Positions 1 through 11,613 of a DNA stretch of 64,000 nucleotides are shown here, piece after piece. The stretch is from Hirudo medicinalis (lineage: Eukaryota > Annelida > Clitellata > Hirudinida > Hirudinidae), in contig MPNW01000132.1 of NCBI GenBank assembly GCA_011800805.1, positions 87,362 to 151,361 on the forward strand, written 5' to 3'. Both the position numbers and the translations under genes were made by a program. How positions within the stretch are numbered: the first letter of the stretch is position 1; the number at the start of each line of letters is the position of its first letter. The notes beneath the pieces are model-generated. The model saw only the letters and a list, made by a program, of their open reading frames with translations. It searched no databases and was not told where the DNA came from.

Positions 1-89
1 ATGACCACAGCCCTATGAAGCTGAGATGTCCTTAAATCTAATTTTTCTCTATTCAGAGGAAGGTTTAGTGGCCAGGATGTCATAGTCAG

Positions 90-390
90 AAAATAAAAAA
101 GGAAAATCATGAAAGAGCTACAAGAGAGATAAAAGCCCATCACATGACACAGGACTTCCCAAATTTCCTCAAGATGAAATTTCAGGTATGTAGTTGCTGA
201 GGAAAGTTGGATCATTATAGATAAATTATTATATCTTTTCAGTTAATGTCCTACAGCTCAACGTTCATATTCCATGAACATTGTCTCACAGATTTATCAA
301 ATGAGGAGTTCTTAAGGCACCTGGATGAAACTTATATCATTGAACTGTCATGGCAACTTTTAAGGATTCTTGCCAATATTCATGATATAG
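90..390 (+). CDS. Two candidate exons of an unidentified plus-strand gene
   Basis: Two open segments with canonical splice borders sit in the same phase. The first, 90-185, is 32 codons without a stop, preceded by AG and followed by GTATGT. The second, 243-390, is 49 codons plus one base, preceded by a TTTTCAG acceptor and followed by GTCTGG. The second reads ...FIFHEHCLTDLSNEEF... and then ...ELSWQLLRILANIHDIG. I do not recognise the protein. More open stretches follow at about 470-950 but their phases do not connect cleanly, so the gene may be partly damaged, misassembled around the N at 563, or wrongly parsed. The orientation would make it convergent with the katanin gene. This is inference from open frames and splice sites only. 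Confidence 0.35.
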
Positions 391-435
391 GTCTGGGTTA
401 ATTATTAATGTTTTTACTTTTTGAATCGTTACCCT

Positions 436-690
436 CATATCATGTTAGTTTTGTGGTTTTCCAAACCACAGTGACCTCTCGCCCAAGCACATACTAGTCT
501 CTGGTGGTGGTCAAAAAGTCTTATTGTCCAATTTGAGGAAGTCAGAAGAGGGAGGTCGTTCANCATATCATGTTAGTTTTGTGGTTTTCCAAACCACAGT
601 GACCTCTCGCCCAAGCACATACTAGTCTCTGGTGGTGGTCAAAAAGTCTTATTGTCCAATTTGAGGAAGTCAGAAGAGGGAGGTCGTTCA
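436..690. repeat. Exact 127-bp direct duplication around a single N
   Basis: Bases 436-562 and 564-690 are the same sequence, separated by one N at 563. A perfect duplication that abuts a one-base gap is what a scaffolder leaves when two overlapping contig ends are not merged, so an assembly artefact is more likely than a biological tandem duplication. Confidence 0.85.
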
Positions 691-960
691 GGAATTGAGG
701 ACACACCCATCTCTGGTCTCCTCCTGAAATTAGGGCAAAAAAGTACAACAGGTAATCAACAATGTAAAGCAGAGCTTTCATAGTCGCTCCTGACCAGGCA
801 TTATGAAGGCCATCCAGAGCCTTGCACGGCTGAAGATAATGTTGGTCCAGAAGGTAAAAACCGATAGGGATGCCCGGCTGATCACCTGATGCAGGTTGTC
901 CTTGAAAACGTTAGGAGAGTCTTAGGGCAGAAATGGCCAGGGGAAACTCCTCTGGGGATT
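474..960 (+). CDS. Further candidate exons, WD-repeat-like fragment, unidentified
   Basis: After the duplicated block the plus strand is open from about 600 to a GTAATC donor near 751, reading DLSPKHILVSGGGQKVLL followed by SNLRKSEEGGRSGIEDTP. The SGGGQKVLL stretch resembles the end of a WD-type beta-propeller blade. A second open piece, about 780-857, reads SLLTRHYEGHPEPCTAED and ends at a GTAAAA donor. A third, about 895-968, reads VVLENVRRVLGQKWPGETP before GTGAGC. Phases between the three do not match, and part lies in the duplicated block. They may be exons of one gene with 90-390. The opposite strand is also open here, without recognisable content. Low certainty. Confidence 0.3.
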
Positions 961-968
961 GCTGATGG

Positions 969-1828
969 TGAGCTTCAAAGCAGAGTATCAAGAAACAAAA
1001 TACTAATGGTTAACATACTAATGACTAACATACATAATGACTGACACACTTAATGGCCACACTTCTGGAAACTTAAAGTACAAGAATACACAGCTTGATA
1101 AAGTAGGCGATGGATATCAGAATTCAAAATTCAGATGAATCTTTTATGGTGTATGAAGTTCCAACTCTAGTTTGAGGGTGAAAAGAAATTATAATGAAAA
1201 GAAAAGTTCTGCAGCAAATAATTTAATGAATTTCTTTTACTGACATAAAGTTTTTATTTTGTAAAATGGTCATCAAATGCATTTTTAAAAGCTTTCCAAA
1301 GGATTCAACGATATTCAATTATATGAACCACCCCAGGCTTGGAAATGAACATTCATTGCTTATATCTGTTACAATTAGAATTAATTATTCGACTTTGTTG
1401 TAGGGCATGTTGGGTGTTATTGCACACATATATGAGCTTGCGATGACGCACGATATCGTCTCATAAAATGTTTCATAAACTCACTTGTTCAGATTGTTCT
1501 TCTCCAACTTCAATTTTATGGATATTGTCTGAACAGTAAACATAATGTTCACAAATATCCTAGGTATCACAAATTTATAAATATTTATTCAAATAATTAA
1601 TAAAGCAATAAATTGTTGAAAAGTTAAACAAAAAACATCAATAAATCTCTGTACGAGAATGCTGGCAATTTATTGCAAAGGCTCACATTAAGTTCAAAAA
1701 ATGTTTAAAAACCAAACCAATTATTTGTTCAAAGCTTAAGAACTCAGCAACAGATTTGCCTCAATGTTTTATTTAATTGCTCCAAGAGAAATTGAATTGA
1801 AATTGAATTGAAAGCATCAACATCCAAC
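969..1828. other. AT-rich stretch, 3' side of katanin p80
   Basis: This contains mostly AT-rich sequence with no long open frame. One short segment at 1485-1528 on minus has an AG acceptor and a GTGAGT donor and could be a 44-base exon of the katanin gene reading EVGEEQSEQ, but its phase does not fit the last certain exon. The conserved katanin con80 C-terminal domain was not seen here, so the gene either ends early, continues left of the window, or holds further small exons I missed. Confidence 0.4.
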
Positions 1829-3842
1829 CTTGACATTGACCGCATAAGCACTGACTTGATTCTCTTCAAAAGCAGCTCCCATCTAAAATGAGGTTTCAGC
1901 AGTTTTCAAAATCCTCAAAATTTCATTGCCAATGTTTTTCATTTAAAATTTGTTAACTCGTGTTCTTGACAACAACAAATTTAATAACTACGTCTTTAAT
2001 ATATATTTTGTTGTGACATGCAATGCAGGACACATGGATGGAATGTACTAATATGGTATTTAAGAAGCTGATTTCAGAGTTCTCTCTTGTGCAGCGGTTC
2101 TTGCGTCGTACCTTAATTATTGTCGCATCGCCTCATTTCAAAGAGTTGTCGTAATCAAGTTTGAGTTTCTATTTCTCTTTAAAGTTGGGTTAAATACAAG
2201 AGACCCAACATATTTATTACATAATTATTGTAATGACCAGATAAATTATCAGATAAGTGAACTTTAAAATACCAGCAGATCTTCTGAGAAAACAGCATGG
2301 TTAGTCCCTGCATGCTTGAGCTTCACAGAAGTTTGTGAAACTTGTGGTTCCCATCCGCAAACGTGAAGTTCCTTGTCTCCGATGCAGAACAAGTGATCAT
2401 GATTCGATCCAAAGAGAACAACTCTGGAAGCGAAATTCCACAATGTAATTTCACAATCACATGTTTGTTGTAAATAAAGTCATAAATAAATGACTTAAAT
2501 GACAAACAACTGAAGGGCTATGACGTTACTTCTCATTAACATAATATATGTCATTAATGGATGCTTGATTGAAGGAACCATGAAAGAATCTTAAATACAA
2601 CCTTGGTTGTTGAACTTGGAGACTTCCAAGCAGTTTCATTTCATCCAAGTCCCAGATCTTCAAAGTGCTTCAAGGAATGCAAGATATATTTATGATGTAT
2701 CACTTAAATATGGAATAGTACAACATATAACAGTGATATCCTCACTCATCGGATGATGACGTCGCCATGAGGAGTTCAGTGGGATGAAAGTCAAGAGAAG
2801 TGATGCTATTTTGGTGCTCCTCAAATTGTTGGAGAAGATGATGAGTGGACATGTCCCATATCTGCAATATCCAAGATGTGTGAGCAAATGACCATTAGCT
2901 TAAATAATTTTATAGTTGCATGTATGTTTCAAACCTATTAATGTTGCAAAAAAAAGAGACCTTAACTATGCCTCCAGCATCAGCAGACGCCAACCATCTT
3001 CCATCGGGACTGAATTTCACAGCATTCACGGTGTTTTGATGTCCCTGAAGAGCATGAAAAAACACATTATAAATGTGACCCTATAAATAAAACTACACAT
3101 TCACCTTGTAGGTCATTATACATCCCTTCCTTCTTAAGTCCCAGAGCTATTTTAGAATAATTTTAATTTTTGTAAATATTAATTGATAAAACACTGCATT
3201 TAAAGTGTTGTTGATAATAAAACATGATGGCAAACAATAACTCACCTTCACTGTACAATCTGCACATCCAGTTGCAAGGAAATCCCCAAAAGCATGAAAT
3301 TCAAGCGATTTGATGGATTTTTTGTGACTTGTGAATGTGTGTGTCACTGAAAACAGATCAAGTATCCCATCTAATTTTAAAATCAAGATTCCTCAGTTTA
3401 TCTAACTTTGTATCACTTTAATTAATTTAATTCAGCAGTAAATGATATTATTTAATTTGAAAAATAATTAAAATTAAAAATTAAAATTAGAATTGCTGTT
3501 TATGTGAAACATTAAAAAATAAGTTTTCTGACGCACGTGCAGCGCTCTGAAGATCCCATATTTTTACAACCCCATTACTGCTTCCTCCACATAGTTTTGA
3601 ACACATGGAATGAAATGCCAAGGATTGTACAGCAGAATCATGGCCCGACATTGTCTGAAATCAAACCATCAATCAAAATAAATTCTTAACTCACCAGTGC
3701 TATCCACTAACCATTTGGCAGTTGGCACTATCTAAACGCCATAAGTTGATTTTATAATCCGTACCACCACTTGCCAATATTTGCTTGGTATGTCGGCTAA
3801 GAGCAACAGAAGAAACATCTTTGGAATGAGCTACAAACTCTC
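1829..3842 (-). CDS. KATNB1: Katanin p80 WD40-containing subunit B1 (N-terminal WD40 part)
   Basis: Katanin p80 targets the p60 microtubule-severing ATPase to centrosomes and modulates severing. At least nine exons on minus can be read in family order: about 3716-3842 (VAHSKDVSSVALSRH, then SGGTDYKINLWRL), 3540-3655 (SGHDSAVQSLAFHSMCSK, then GVVKIWDL), 3245-3348 (KSIKSLEFHAFGDFLATG), 3104-3148 (LWDLRRKGCIMTYK), 2960-3045 (GHQNTVNAVKFSPDGRWLAS), 2748-2866 (ITSLDFHPTELLMATSSS), 2605-2670 (LKIWDLDEMKLLGSL), 2273-2421 (KELHVCGWEPQ...SEDLL) and 1829-1882 (MGAAFEENQVSAYAVNVK). The last matches the strand after the propeller in vertebrate KATNB1. The LWDLRRKGC motif and blade order separate it from other WD40 proteins such as POC1. 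The initiating exon, expected to encode about 10-20 residues, was not found upstream, nor was the con80 domain downstream. Confidence 0.88.
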
Positions 3843-3849
3843 CTAAAAG

Positions 3850-5978
3850 CATTAAAACTGACATGAGTCAGTGTGGTTTAAGTAAATTAAGCAAAGCAAA
3901 TTCTCAAATATTAGATATCTCTTTACTAATAATTAAAGAGTAAAATCTTTTGTTACCAAAACAAAGATAAAAGCTTTCATTTAAACAAAACTAGAGGCAA
4001 AAATATAATTTGGAAATTGTAAATAAAAAGTGTTGAGATTGCAGGCATGTTGTGAAACTAGATCAGAGATATCTCATTCATTCTGAGTCAGTTAAGCAAA
4101 TTTTAAAGCTAAAACTACAAATAATCTGGTTATAAAAGTATACAATACGCAATTATTCTAACTCAGCGTGTAAACAGCTTCTGACATTTCAGAATAATAT
4201 TCGACAACTTCCTCTTCGTTGCCTACGAAGCCACCATCACCACGGAAGAATCCAATGACATTATATAAGAAAAGGAGATATTATATCTTATTTGAGGATC
4301 TAGTCAAAACATTTGTAAGATAAATCAAAAACTTTGTTATTTATAATCAATTAACAATTGCAAAATTTTGCTAAAATAGGGCTGCTTTTGGAGGCCAACA
4401 AGGTCGGCCAACAAAGGCGGACAAAGTCTGTGATTATCAAAGATTGTAGTCATCAATCTTAGTTCTCGGGATTAAGAAAAAATGAATTCATTTTAAATTT
4501 TTTTTTTAATGATATATCTATTATTTTTGGGTTTGTTTTGAGTGAGTCAACAAAATGTTCTCATTTGTGTTTATTATTGTTATTAATAATATTATCATTA
4601 TTATGGGTTCGAATTGACAACCGAGGGAAAGCAGATGAACGATATGGAATATAAACATTAAAAACTTTCATACGAATCAAAACATAAGCTTTATAAAATT
4701 GTGAAACTGTCGATCCATATTCAAATATGCAGATGCAAAAGGTGATACCTGTGGGGCACATAAGATCATCATTTTCGGATTACGTTAAGATGAAAAAAAT
4801 ATACTGCAACATTTCCTCAGCGTTAACCCTCCTCCCCAACTCAAAAGAACCTTGTATTCTTGCTCTTCTTTGGAAGGACTTACATTAATCTATTCTTTAT
4901 CATATGTTATTTTCTACTTATCTATTAAATAACTTAATTTTTTAAAGCGTGCATAACGTCAGAGACTGGAGAACTTAAAATAAAATTGTGTCATGAAGTT
5001 CGCAGTTGTCTCATTTTGAAGGCATTTTAAACTACTGTTAAGAATCCATTTTGACCACTAACACTTCTGTCACTAATGACAGCCATTAAAAAACTTTACT
5101 GCATTGAGCAAACAGTAATTTTACTTATTGATATCATAACTTAATAATAGCGATCATTTTTTGTTCAATCTTCCCCATCTTCTTTCTCAAAGCGATGTGT
5201 AGATCTAGTATACAATATGATAACAATATTGTCTCTGTTCAATGTCAACTTTAAATGTAATTTTTTTTCCAACTTTTCCGGAATTTTACGCAATTTTAAT
5301 AATATGAATGCATACAATCATACCTACAAAGTATTTTTTAAATTCTGATATAATGAAAGCTTGTTGAAACTGGATACAAGTTGGAGTTACAGATTACAGA
5401 TTTAGCCTGAAATTTGTATTCTGTAGATACTATGTAGATAAGAATCAAACAAAATATTCTGGCCGAAATCTTTAAAGCGAGAATTTCAAGCGAGCAACTT
5501 CTCTAACAGAAAGCAGAACTCAATCAGTGAAATCGATTTGAGTGTGTCAGTGTTTGTTATAGTTGAAAACAATCAGTCCGCATAACATAAGTATAGGATT
5601 TAATTTATTGAAAATTTGTGTGACTTTCAATTAGCATTAGTTATTTCGAATTGTTGATCGCAATCTTTTTCATAGAACGAAATTTACTGCTTAAAGTGAA
5701 AGAAATATTATTATAAAGTTTATAGTAAATTTAATTAAAGAAAATGTTATATATTTTTTAAGACATAACATGAGTTACTTTTATTAGACGGCAATTTACA
5801 TTTTTTTGTTTTGTTCGGTGCTGGTATTCGGAGACAATAAATGAGTAGGGTCCCGCGTTAGGTTCCCGTCTGGATCGCTGTGGTCATGTTTTGGAGATTT
5901 AGGGAACTGAACAATTTACACTTTTGAATCTCTGTTTTGATTATACTTTAACTAAAATCCCGATTGATATTGATTACT
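3850..5978. promoter_or_regulatory. Head-to-head intergenic region between katanin p80 and CNOT3
   Basis: About 2.1 kb of AT-rich DNA separates the first certain katanin exon (minus) from the CNOT3 start codon (plus). It must hold the katanin start exon and both promoters. I see no convincing TATA box and no coding exon. The sequence just before the CNOT3 start is GTTTTGATTATACTTTAACT. Confidence 0.4.
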
Positions 5979-8900
5979 ATGGCTGATAAGAGAAAGCTAA
6001 GCGGTAAGTAGATCTAGTGTAAACATACCGACGATTTGAATGCATTGAAGTTCTAAATTTGATCACTTTTTCTTTTTTTTTGTCCGAAGGGTTGTACGTA
6101 ATTCCGAATGATCCTACTTGGTAACTAATGTTTAATGCGCACTTTCAAGATCGCCTACAATGATGGGATAAATGAAACTAGAAGCCTCTTTGATTGTTGG
6201 AATGTTTGATAGCGAAGTAGTTCTGACCATGCATGTAGAATTGTCAGAAATTTATGGTTTTATTATGATTTGTATCATTGACCAAATAGTCATCCAACAA
6301 TATGATGTCAATACTTAATGCAGAATTATGAGTAAGATCAGAGTCTGGCAACTGAGGTAATAGAAATTTAGGTCTATCTGCTTGATAACGTATCCCGATA
6401 TTTTTCAAAATCATCTTGGCCGAGCAGAAAACCAGCCGAGGCTTTTTCGATTTAACAAAGGCTGAAAATAACTAATTACGAGAGGGAATTTTAGAAGTCA
6501 TTTAAATAACCATTTTGGCAATATCTAGATATCAGGCTGTGGTACAACATACATTACAAAAATCGTAATGGAGCTTTATTATTGGAATTTAATTTCATGG
6601 AAATATTTCAAAAATCTGACTTTTGAGAAACGTGTAAAATCACTCTAAACACGTTTTGAGGGACTTAAGGATTCAAAATAAATGGGTTCATCATAAGTCC
6701 TTTTATTTCAGCTGAAATTGAGAGAACACTCAAAAAGGTCACTGAAGGCTTAGAAACCTTTGAAGATTTTTGGCAGAAAGTGAGAAATTAAATTGGAATC
6801 AGTGACAGAATTGTAATCAAATCATTCTATGTTAGATAACAAATTAAATTAATATTTAAAAGCTCAACCAATCAACAAATGCAAATCAAAAAGAAAAATT
6901 GGAAGCAGACATGAAAAAAGAAATTAAAAAACTTCAGGTGATATTAATTTGATTTTTGCTTAAAATTTAAACTGAGCCTTAAAATTCTCGAATTAAAGTC
7001 ATCTTTTTACTAAGCACGTAGTTGCAATCTTAACTGTTTAAAATGTCTGTACCTTCAAGCATATGTACTTTTGTAAATAAATATCTGTTGATAAGTAAGT
7101 AGTAATATCACGATGCTTGCAAGTCGAACATCAGCAAAATCGTTTCTTAGAGTTCTTTGACAATAATAATGGTTGATGTTTACTACAGGGATTCAATCAT
7201 AAACTTTGCCAGACATCTTCCAATAAATCTATTTTTTGCCCTTTCTTTAATATGAATTAACTGCATATCATTAAATTAATTTGATATTTTGAACATTGCA
7301 CGTAAAATGGTTGATTAACTTGGCAATTGCAGAGACTGAGGGATCAGTTGAAGTTATGGCTTGTTTCACCCGACATAAAAGACAAACAAGTTCTTATGGA
7401 AGCAAGGAAAAACATTGAAATTGTGAGTTCTTCATTTACTCTTTGATCAGATAGTCTGCAAGTTTGAATGACCTTCAATGACAGCAAATGGAGAAATTCA
7501 AAGCAATTGAACGAGAAACTAAGACAAAAGCATATTCTAAGGAAGGACTTGTGGCAACAGGAAAAGTTGATCCAAAAGAGAAAGAAAAGGAAGACATCTT
7601 AAATTGGATATCAGTATGAGATCTTTACTCATCCAATCAGCAAGTTTGTTTCGATGTTTAATTTGAATGTTTTCACTTTGCAGAATGCAATAGCAAACTT
7701 AAATCAACAATATGAGAAATTTGAAAGCGAATCTGAGGCTTTGACCAGTCGCAAGAAGAAATTGGACAAGGAGGTGAGACGAGGTAATGAAAATGTGCGG
7801 ACGGGATTTGTAAATAATGATCTCGTCCTAGGATACCTCTCGACTTGAAACACTTCAGTCTACAATGGAGCAGCATAAGTTCCACAGTGACAAGCTGGAG
7901 GCCATATTGAGACTTGTGGATAACAGTGCTGTCCAGTTTGAAAAGGTCACTTATTGAGTGATGCATATACTAATTATGTTAGACTGGGATAGAAGAACTA
8001 AATAGAAATTTATTAATCTGCAGATCCAGTCGATAAGAGAAAATGTCGAATATTATGTGGAAAGCAATCACGAGGTTGATTTTCAGGCAAATGATACGAT
8101 CTACGATGAATTAGAACTAGATGAGCTCAATTCGACTTTGAAGAATGACGTCGGTGCTGCTGCATTTTCTGCTTCCGAGTGCGATAACGAGGGACAGTCG
8201 GTCCCTCAACCAACTACACCCTCAAGTCTTTCCTCTCATCATCACAAGGTGGACCTAACATTTCCATACTTTAATTTGATGTTGTAGCAAATATCATTAC
8301 TGCAATCATAATTAAATCTGTAAGTTAGTTTTTGATGGAGAACCCCTCTTGACTCAAATTAACATACTTCATTTAGGCCAAGGATGATGAAGGGAAGAAG
8401 AGACAGAAGAACACAGAAGATTTGGTTGGTGTTTATATTGTTTGAATTGTGTCATACCTAAAACCTGGCATCAATTACCTTCAGTGTGCTGTAACACAAA
8501 ACAAAAGTAACCCAAAAACCTCGCAGGGAAATTCTTACCTCGTCACTAGCAGACCCATGCAAACCCCAACGAAAGTAAATCCTGTGTGAGTTGTTCTGCA
8601 ACATTCTACACTTCTGGTTTCATAAATTTTTGTTTGTGTTGTTCAGTATTCATACCTTTAGTCATTGTACAAATTATTTATAAAATTGAAGAAAATTTGT
8701 GATAAACATTCTTTGAACAATTGATACACTTAAAGTAGGATGAAGGAACATTAAAAAAATAGACAATTTCTTTATTTACCCTATGAATGTACTTTGCATG
8801 AAATATTTACGTTGCACCTTTCTGTGTGCACGCATCTAATTTAAGGTGAAAATCATGCTGCACGCCTTCATGTAGCTCTGTATAGTCTTTAGCAATTGCA

Positions 8901-10823
8901 AATTGTCTTTTATAGTCTTTTGGCTGTTAGTTTGTTGATACTAAAATCAAGTGGAATATGAAAATCAAATTGAGAAGGTTATGAGTTTGTTTTAATGATT
9001 TTGCATCTTGGTTTTTGGCTCTTTATTTGAATGAAAGCAGATATTCATTGATATTTGACTTTGAGGATGGTCCTTTTAATTGCAAGTTAATAACATTGTT
9101 TCAGGAGTACTCAAAACACCCAGTCCATTTCTCACAAAACCACAACAGTTACCAATTCTGGTTTGGGATATGCTCAAGTTGCTGGTACCTTTGCTTAGTT
9201 TTTTATTCCAATCATTTTTTCTGAGTTTTTAGGTATGACAATGTATTTTTAAAGGTTCATTAAATGCTTTGAACAAATTCAGGCTCTCCTGGTATTTTTT
9301 TAAATTCCTTAAATAAACTGTTCAGGTAAACTGGTGGCCAACTCCCCGTCAAAGACTTCCAGCAATGTGGTCAATGGGACAGTTTTATCTGTTGGTGTAA
9401 ACAACTACCAACCTTTGACACCAGTACCTCAGTCTTCAGCTCCAACCCCTGTCAGCAGCACATTAACTCCATCACTTGATTCTACACATTTATCTGAAAT
9501 GAACACAGCAATATCTCTTCTAACCTCAAACACCAGTGAATTGTGTCCCATTTCTGCATTTACCAGCTGTACATCTTCTGTTGCCACCCATGAGTTATCT
9601 TCCTACGTGAATGGATGTAGAGGTGCTTTCTCTGGTGCTGAGAATCTCATGCAGAACAAATGGCTTGGAGAGACTAAAAAGGACAACCTCTTCAATGGTG
9701 GAAATTCCATGGCTAATGGATTCATCGATCCTGTTTCAATACAGGTGTGTTTCTACATCGAGGAATCTGTTGAATGCCACTAATATGGGTTTTTTTTTAT
9801 AGGGCAAAATCAACCAAGATCTTTTCTTGAAGGCTTTGAATTCTGATGTGGCTACTGCTACACCCATTCATAGCAGTCAAACAGAATCAAATGTCATGAA
9901 TGGCAATCCTGATGACTTATTAGGAACCACTCATATGAGTGAGATTAAAACTGCATTATGGCAAGTTCATGAGCCTGTAATAATTGGTAAATTCTTCAGA
10001 TGGAAAGAGTCAGAGTCCTCAGCCATTTGGAAAGCCAGCTACCAGTACATTTACAACCTGCTCTACTCAAACCGTGCACTTGGAACCGATCTACAGCGTA
10101 TCGCCACTTGGCTATGCACCTCTCAATGAAGAACAGATTTTGAACAAAATGTCACTTGAAGCTTCTTCAAATTGTCTGCCTTTGCCATGTGATTCTGAGA
10201 AAGTCAGGTTGGTTTTGTACAATGACTTATTTCACTGAATACTAAGTATTTATTTAATGATGTGTATTTTTGATCATAACGATACTTCAAACAATTGGGT
10301 CCCAATGATTTTAGGGTCTACCTCCCAAACAATCCATGCTCCACACCATCTTATTACCCAGTTGCTCTCCCTGCTGTAATGCAGCTGCCTGAATTCTTCA
10401 ATAGATTGGAACCAGACACATTGTTCTTTGTCTTCTATTACATGGAGGTAATAGAATTTTCACCAACTCTTAAGATGCTTTATAAATTATTGCTCATTCA
10501 AATCGATTTAAACATCAGGGTACAAAGGCTCAGTACCAGGCAGCCAAAGCCCTCAAACAGAAGTCGTGGAGGTTCCACACCAAGTACATGATGTGGTTTC
10601 AAAGGCATGAGGAGCCAAAGCAAATTACTGATGAATTTGAACAGGTTTTAGTAAACTGGGATATTGCATTATATACATTTTAAATTCAATAAATATTCCA
10701 ACTATTATTCCAACACTGCAACAGGGAACATACATATTCTTTGATTTTGAGAAATGGATACAGAGAAAGAAAGAAGGCTTCAAGTTTGAATACAGATACC
10801 TGGAGGATCATGAGCTCATATGA
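5979..10823 (+). CDS. CNOT3: CCR4-NOT transcription complex subunit 3
   Basis: This is a scaffold subunit of the CCR4-NOT deadenylase, which shortens poly(A) tails and represses mRNAs. Seventeen exons: 5979-6003, 6712-6779, 6863-6937, 7333-7422, 7485-7613, 7684-7773, 7832-7945, 8024-8248, 8377-8424, 8485-8585, 9105-9184, 9325-9744, 9803-9938, 10000-10207, 10315-10447, 10519-10644, 10735-10823; they sum to 718 codons plus stop. The start MADKRKLSG equals the family start. Residues 1-240 form the coiled-coil NOT3 N-terminal domain ([30 protein letters not shown]). A Ser/Thr-rich linker follows. The C-terminal NOT box reads [20 protein letters not shown], then [18 protein letters not shown], and ends ...[10 protein letters not shown]. 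Vertebrate CNOT3 is about 750 aa, so this is full length with a shorter linker. The exon 10 and exon 13/14 junctions were set by reading frame; one intron is only 61 bases. Confidence 0.97.
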
Positions 10824-11098
10824 TGATCAGTCTCGTATAATAAACGTCTCAAAGATGTGGAAAATAATTCATAACTTGCGTCTTTCAATGGAAATATCTA
10901 TTTCATACTAATACCTTTTTGTAAAAATTATTTGTTTTGTAATATTGTCACATCAAAGGCTCTGACCTGTCTCAATTTCTCTGTTTCCAAACTCTTGTAA
11001 AAAAAAAAGTGTGAACACCAAAGGGTGATGCATAACTTATGTTGTTTCCCAGCTTTTTACGATTTTAATCCATGTTGAATTTGTGATGTTTTTAGAGT

Positions 11099-11104
11099 AA
11101 TAAA
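11099..11104 (+). terminator. Poly(A) signal AATAAA, probable CNOT3 3' end
   Basis: A canonical AATAAA lies 276 bases after the CNOT3 stop codon on the same strand. It would give a 3'UTR of about 300 bases. Confidence 0.6.
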
Positions 11105-11286
11105 GATTAGTGGTGCGGTTAAATCTGTCTGTTTTTTGAGTGGCGTTCTGTGGGTCCATGTTTTCACATATTGAAGGATTTTGGGGGTTGAAGACTTCAA
11201 ATGTGGTTATTTAGTATCATAAAATCTTGATGATCGTGTTCGATTTCATACCTTCTCACATGAAAAAAATTGTTTTCTTAAATCTC

Positions 11287-11292
11287 TTTATT
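11287..11292 (-). terminator. Poly(A) signal (AATAAA on minus), probable distal end of myosin heavy chain gene
   Basis: TTTATT on plus reads AATAAA on minus, about 330 bases beyond the last open segment of the myosin gene. A second AATAAA on minus lies at 11624-11629, overlapping the end of the read-through frame, so two alternative 3' ends are possible. Confidence 0.4.
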
Positions 11293-11613
11293 ACCTTGAT
11301 TTATAACGTCAACAAAACGTAAACCAAATTTGGAGAATGCAAGCGGGTAAACACGACACACAAAAAATTGCACGAACACGTTTTAAACTGCAAAACAATG
11401 AAGCCGAAGCAATGTTTGTTCATGGGTTTGGTTCGTGTTTCAGGGTTCCTACGAATTCAAAAATATTAACTTTGAACTTGTTAATTTTTTTCGGAGCTGA
11501 TTGAACCGATTCTGCGCAACCTGTTTTAATTTCCGTTGTTGTTCGCCGCCACACTCGGACTTCTTTCAGCTATTGACGCCCTCATGTTCCCCCTCTGATT
11601 AATATTTGTTAAA

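Noticed and set aside
560..781. 73-codon minus frame
   Set aside because: It crosses the duplicated block and the N, lacks recognisable domains, and the plus strand reads more like protein.
3200..3843. POC1 or another WD40 protein as identity of the first minus gene
   Set aside because: The blade order and LWDLRRKGC plus the MGAAFEENQVSAYAV strand match katanin p80, not POC1.
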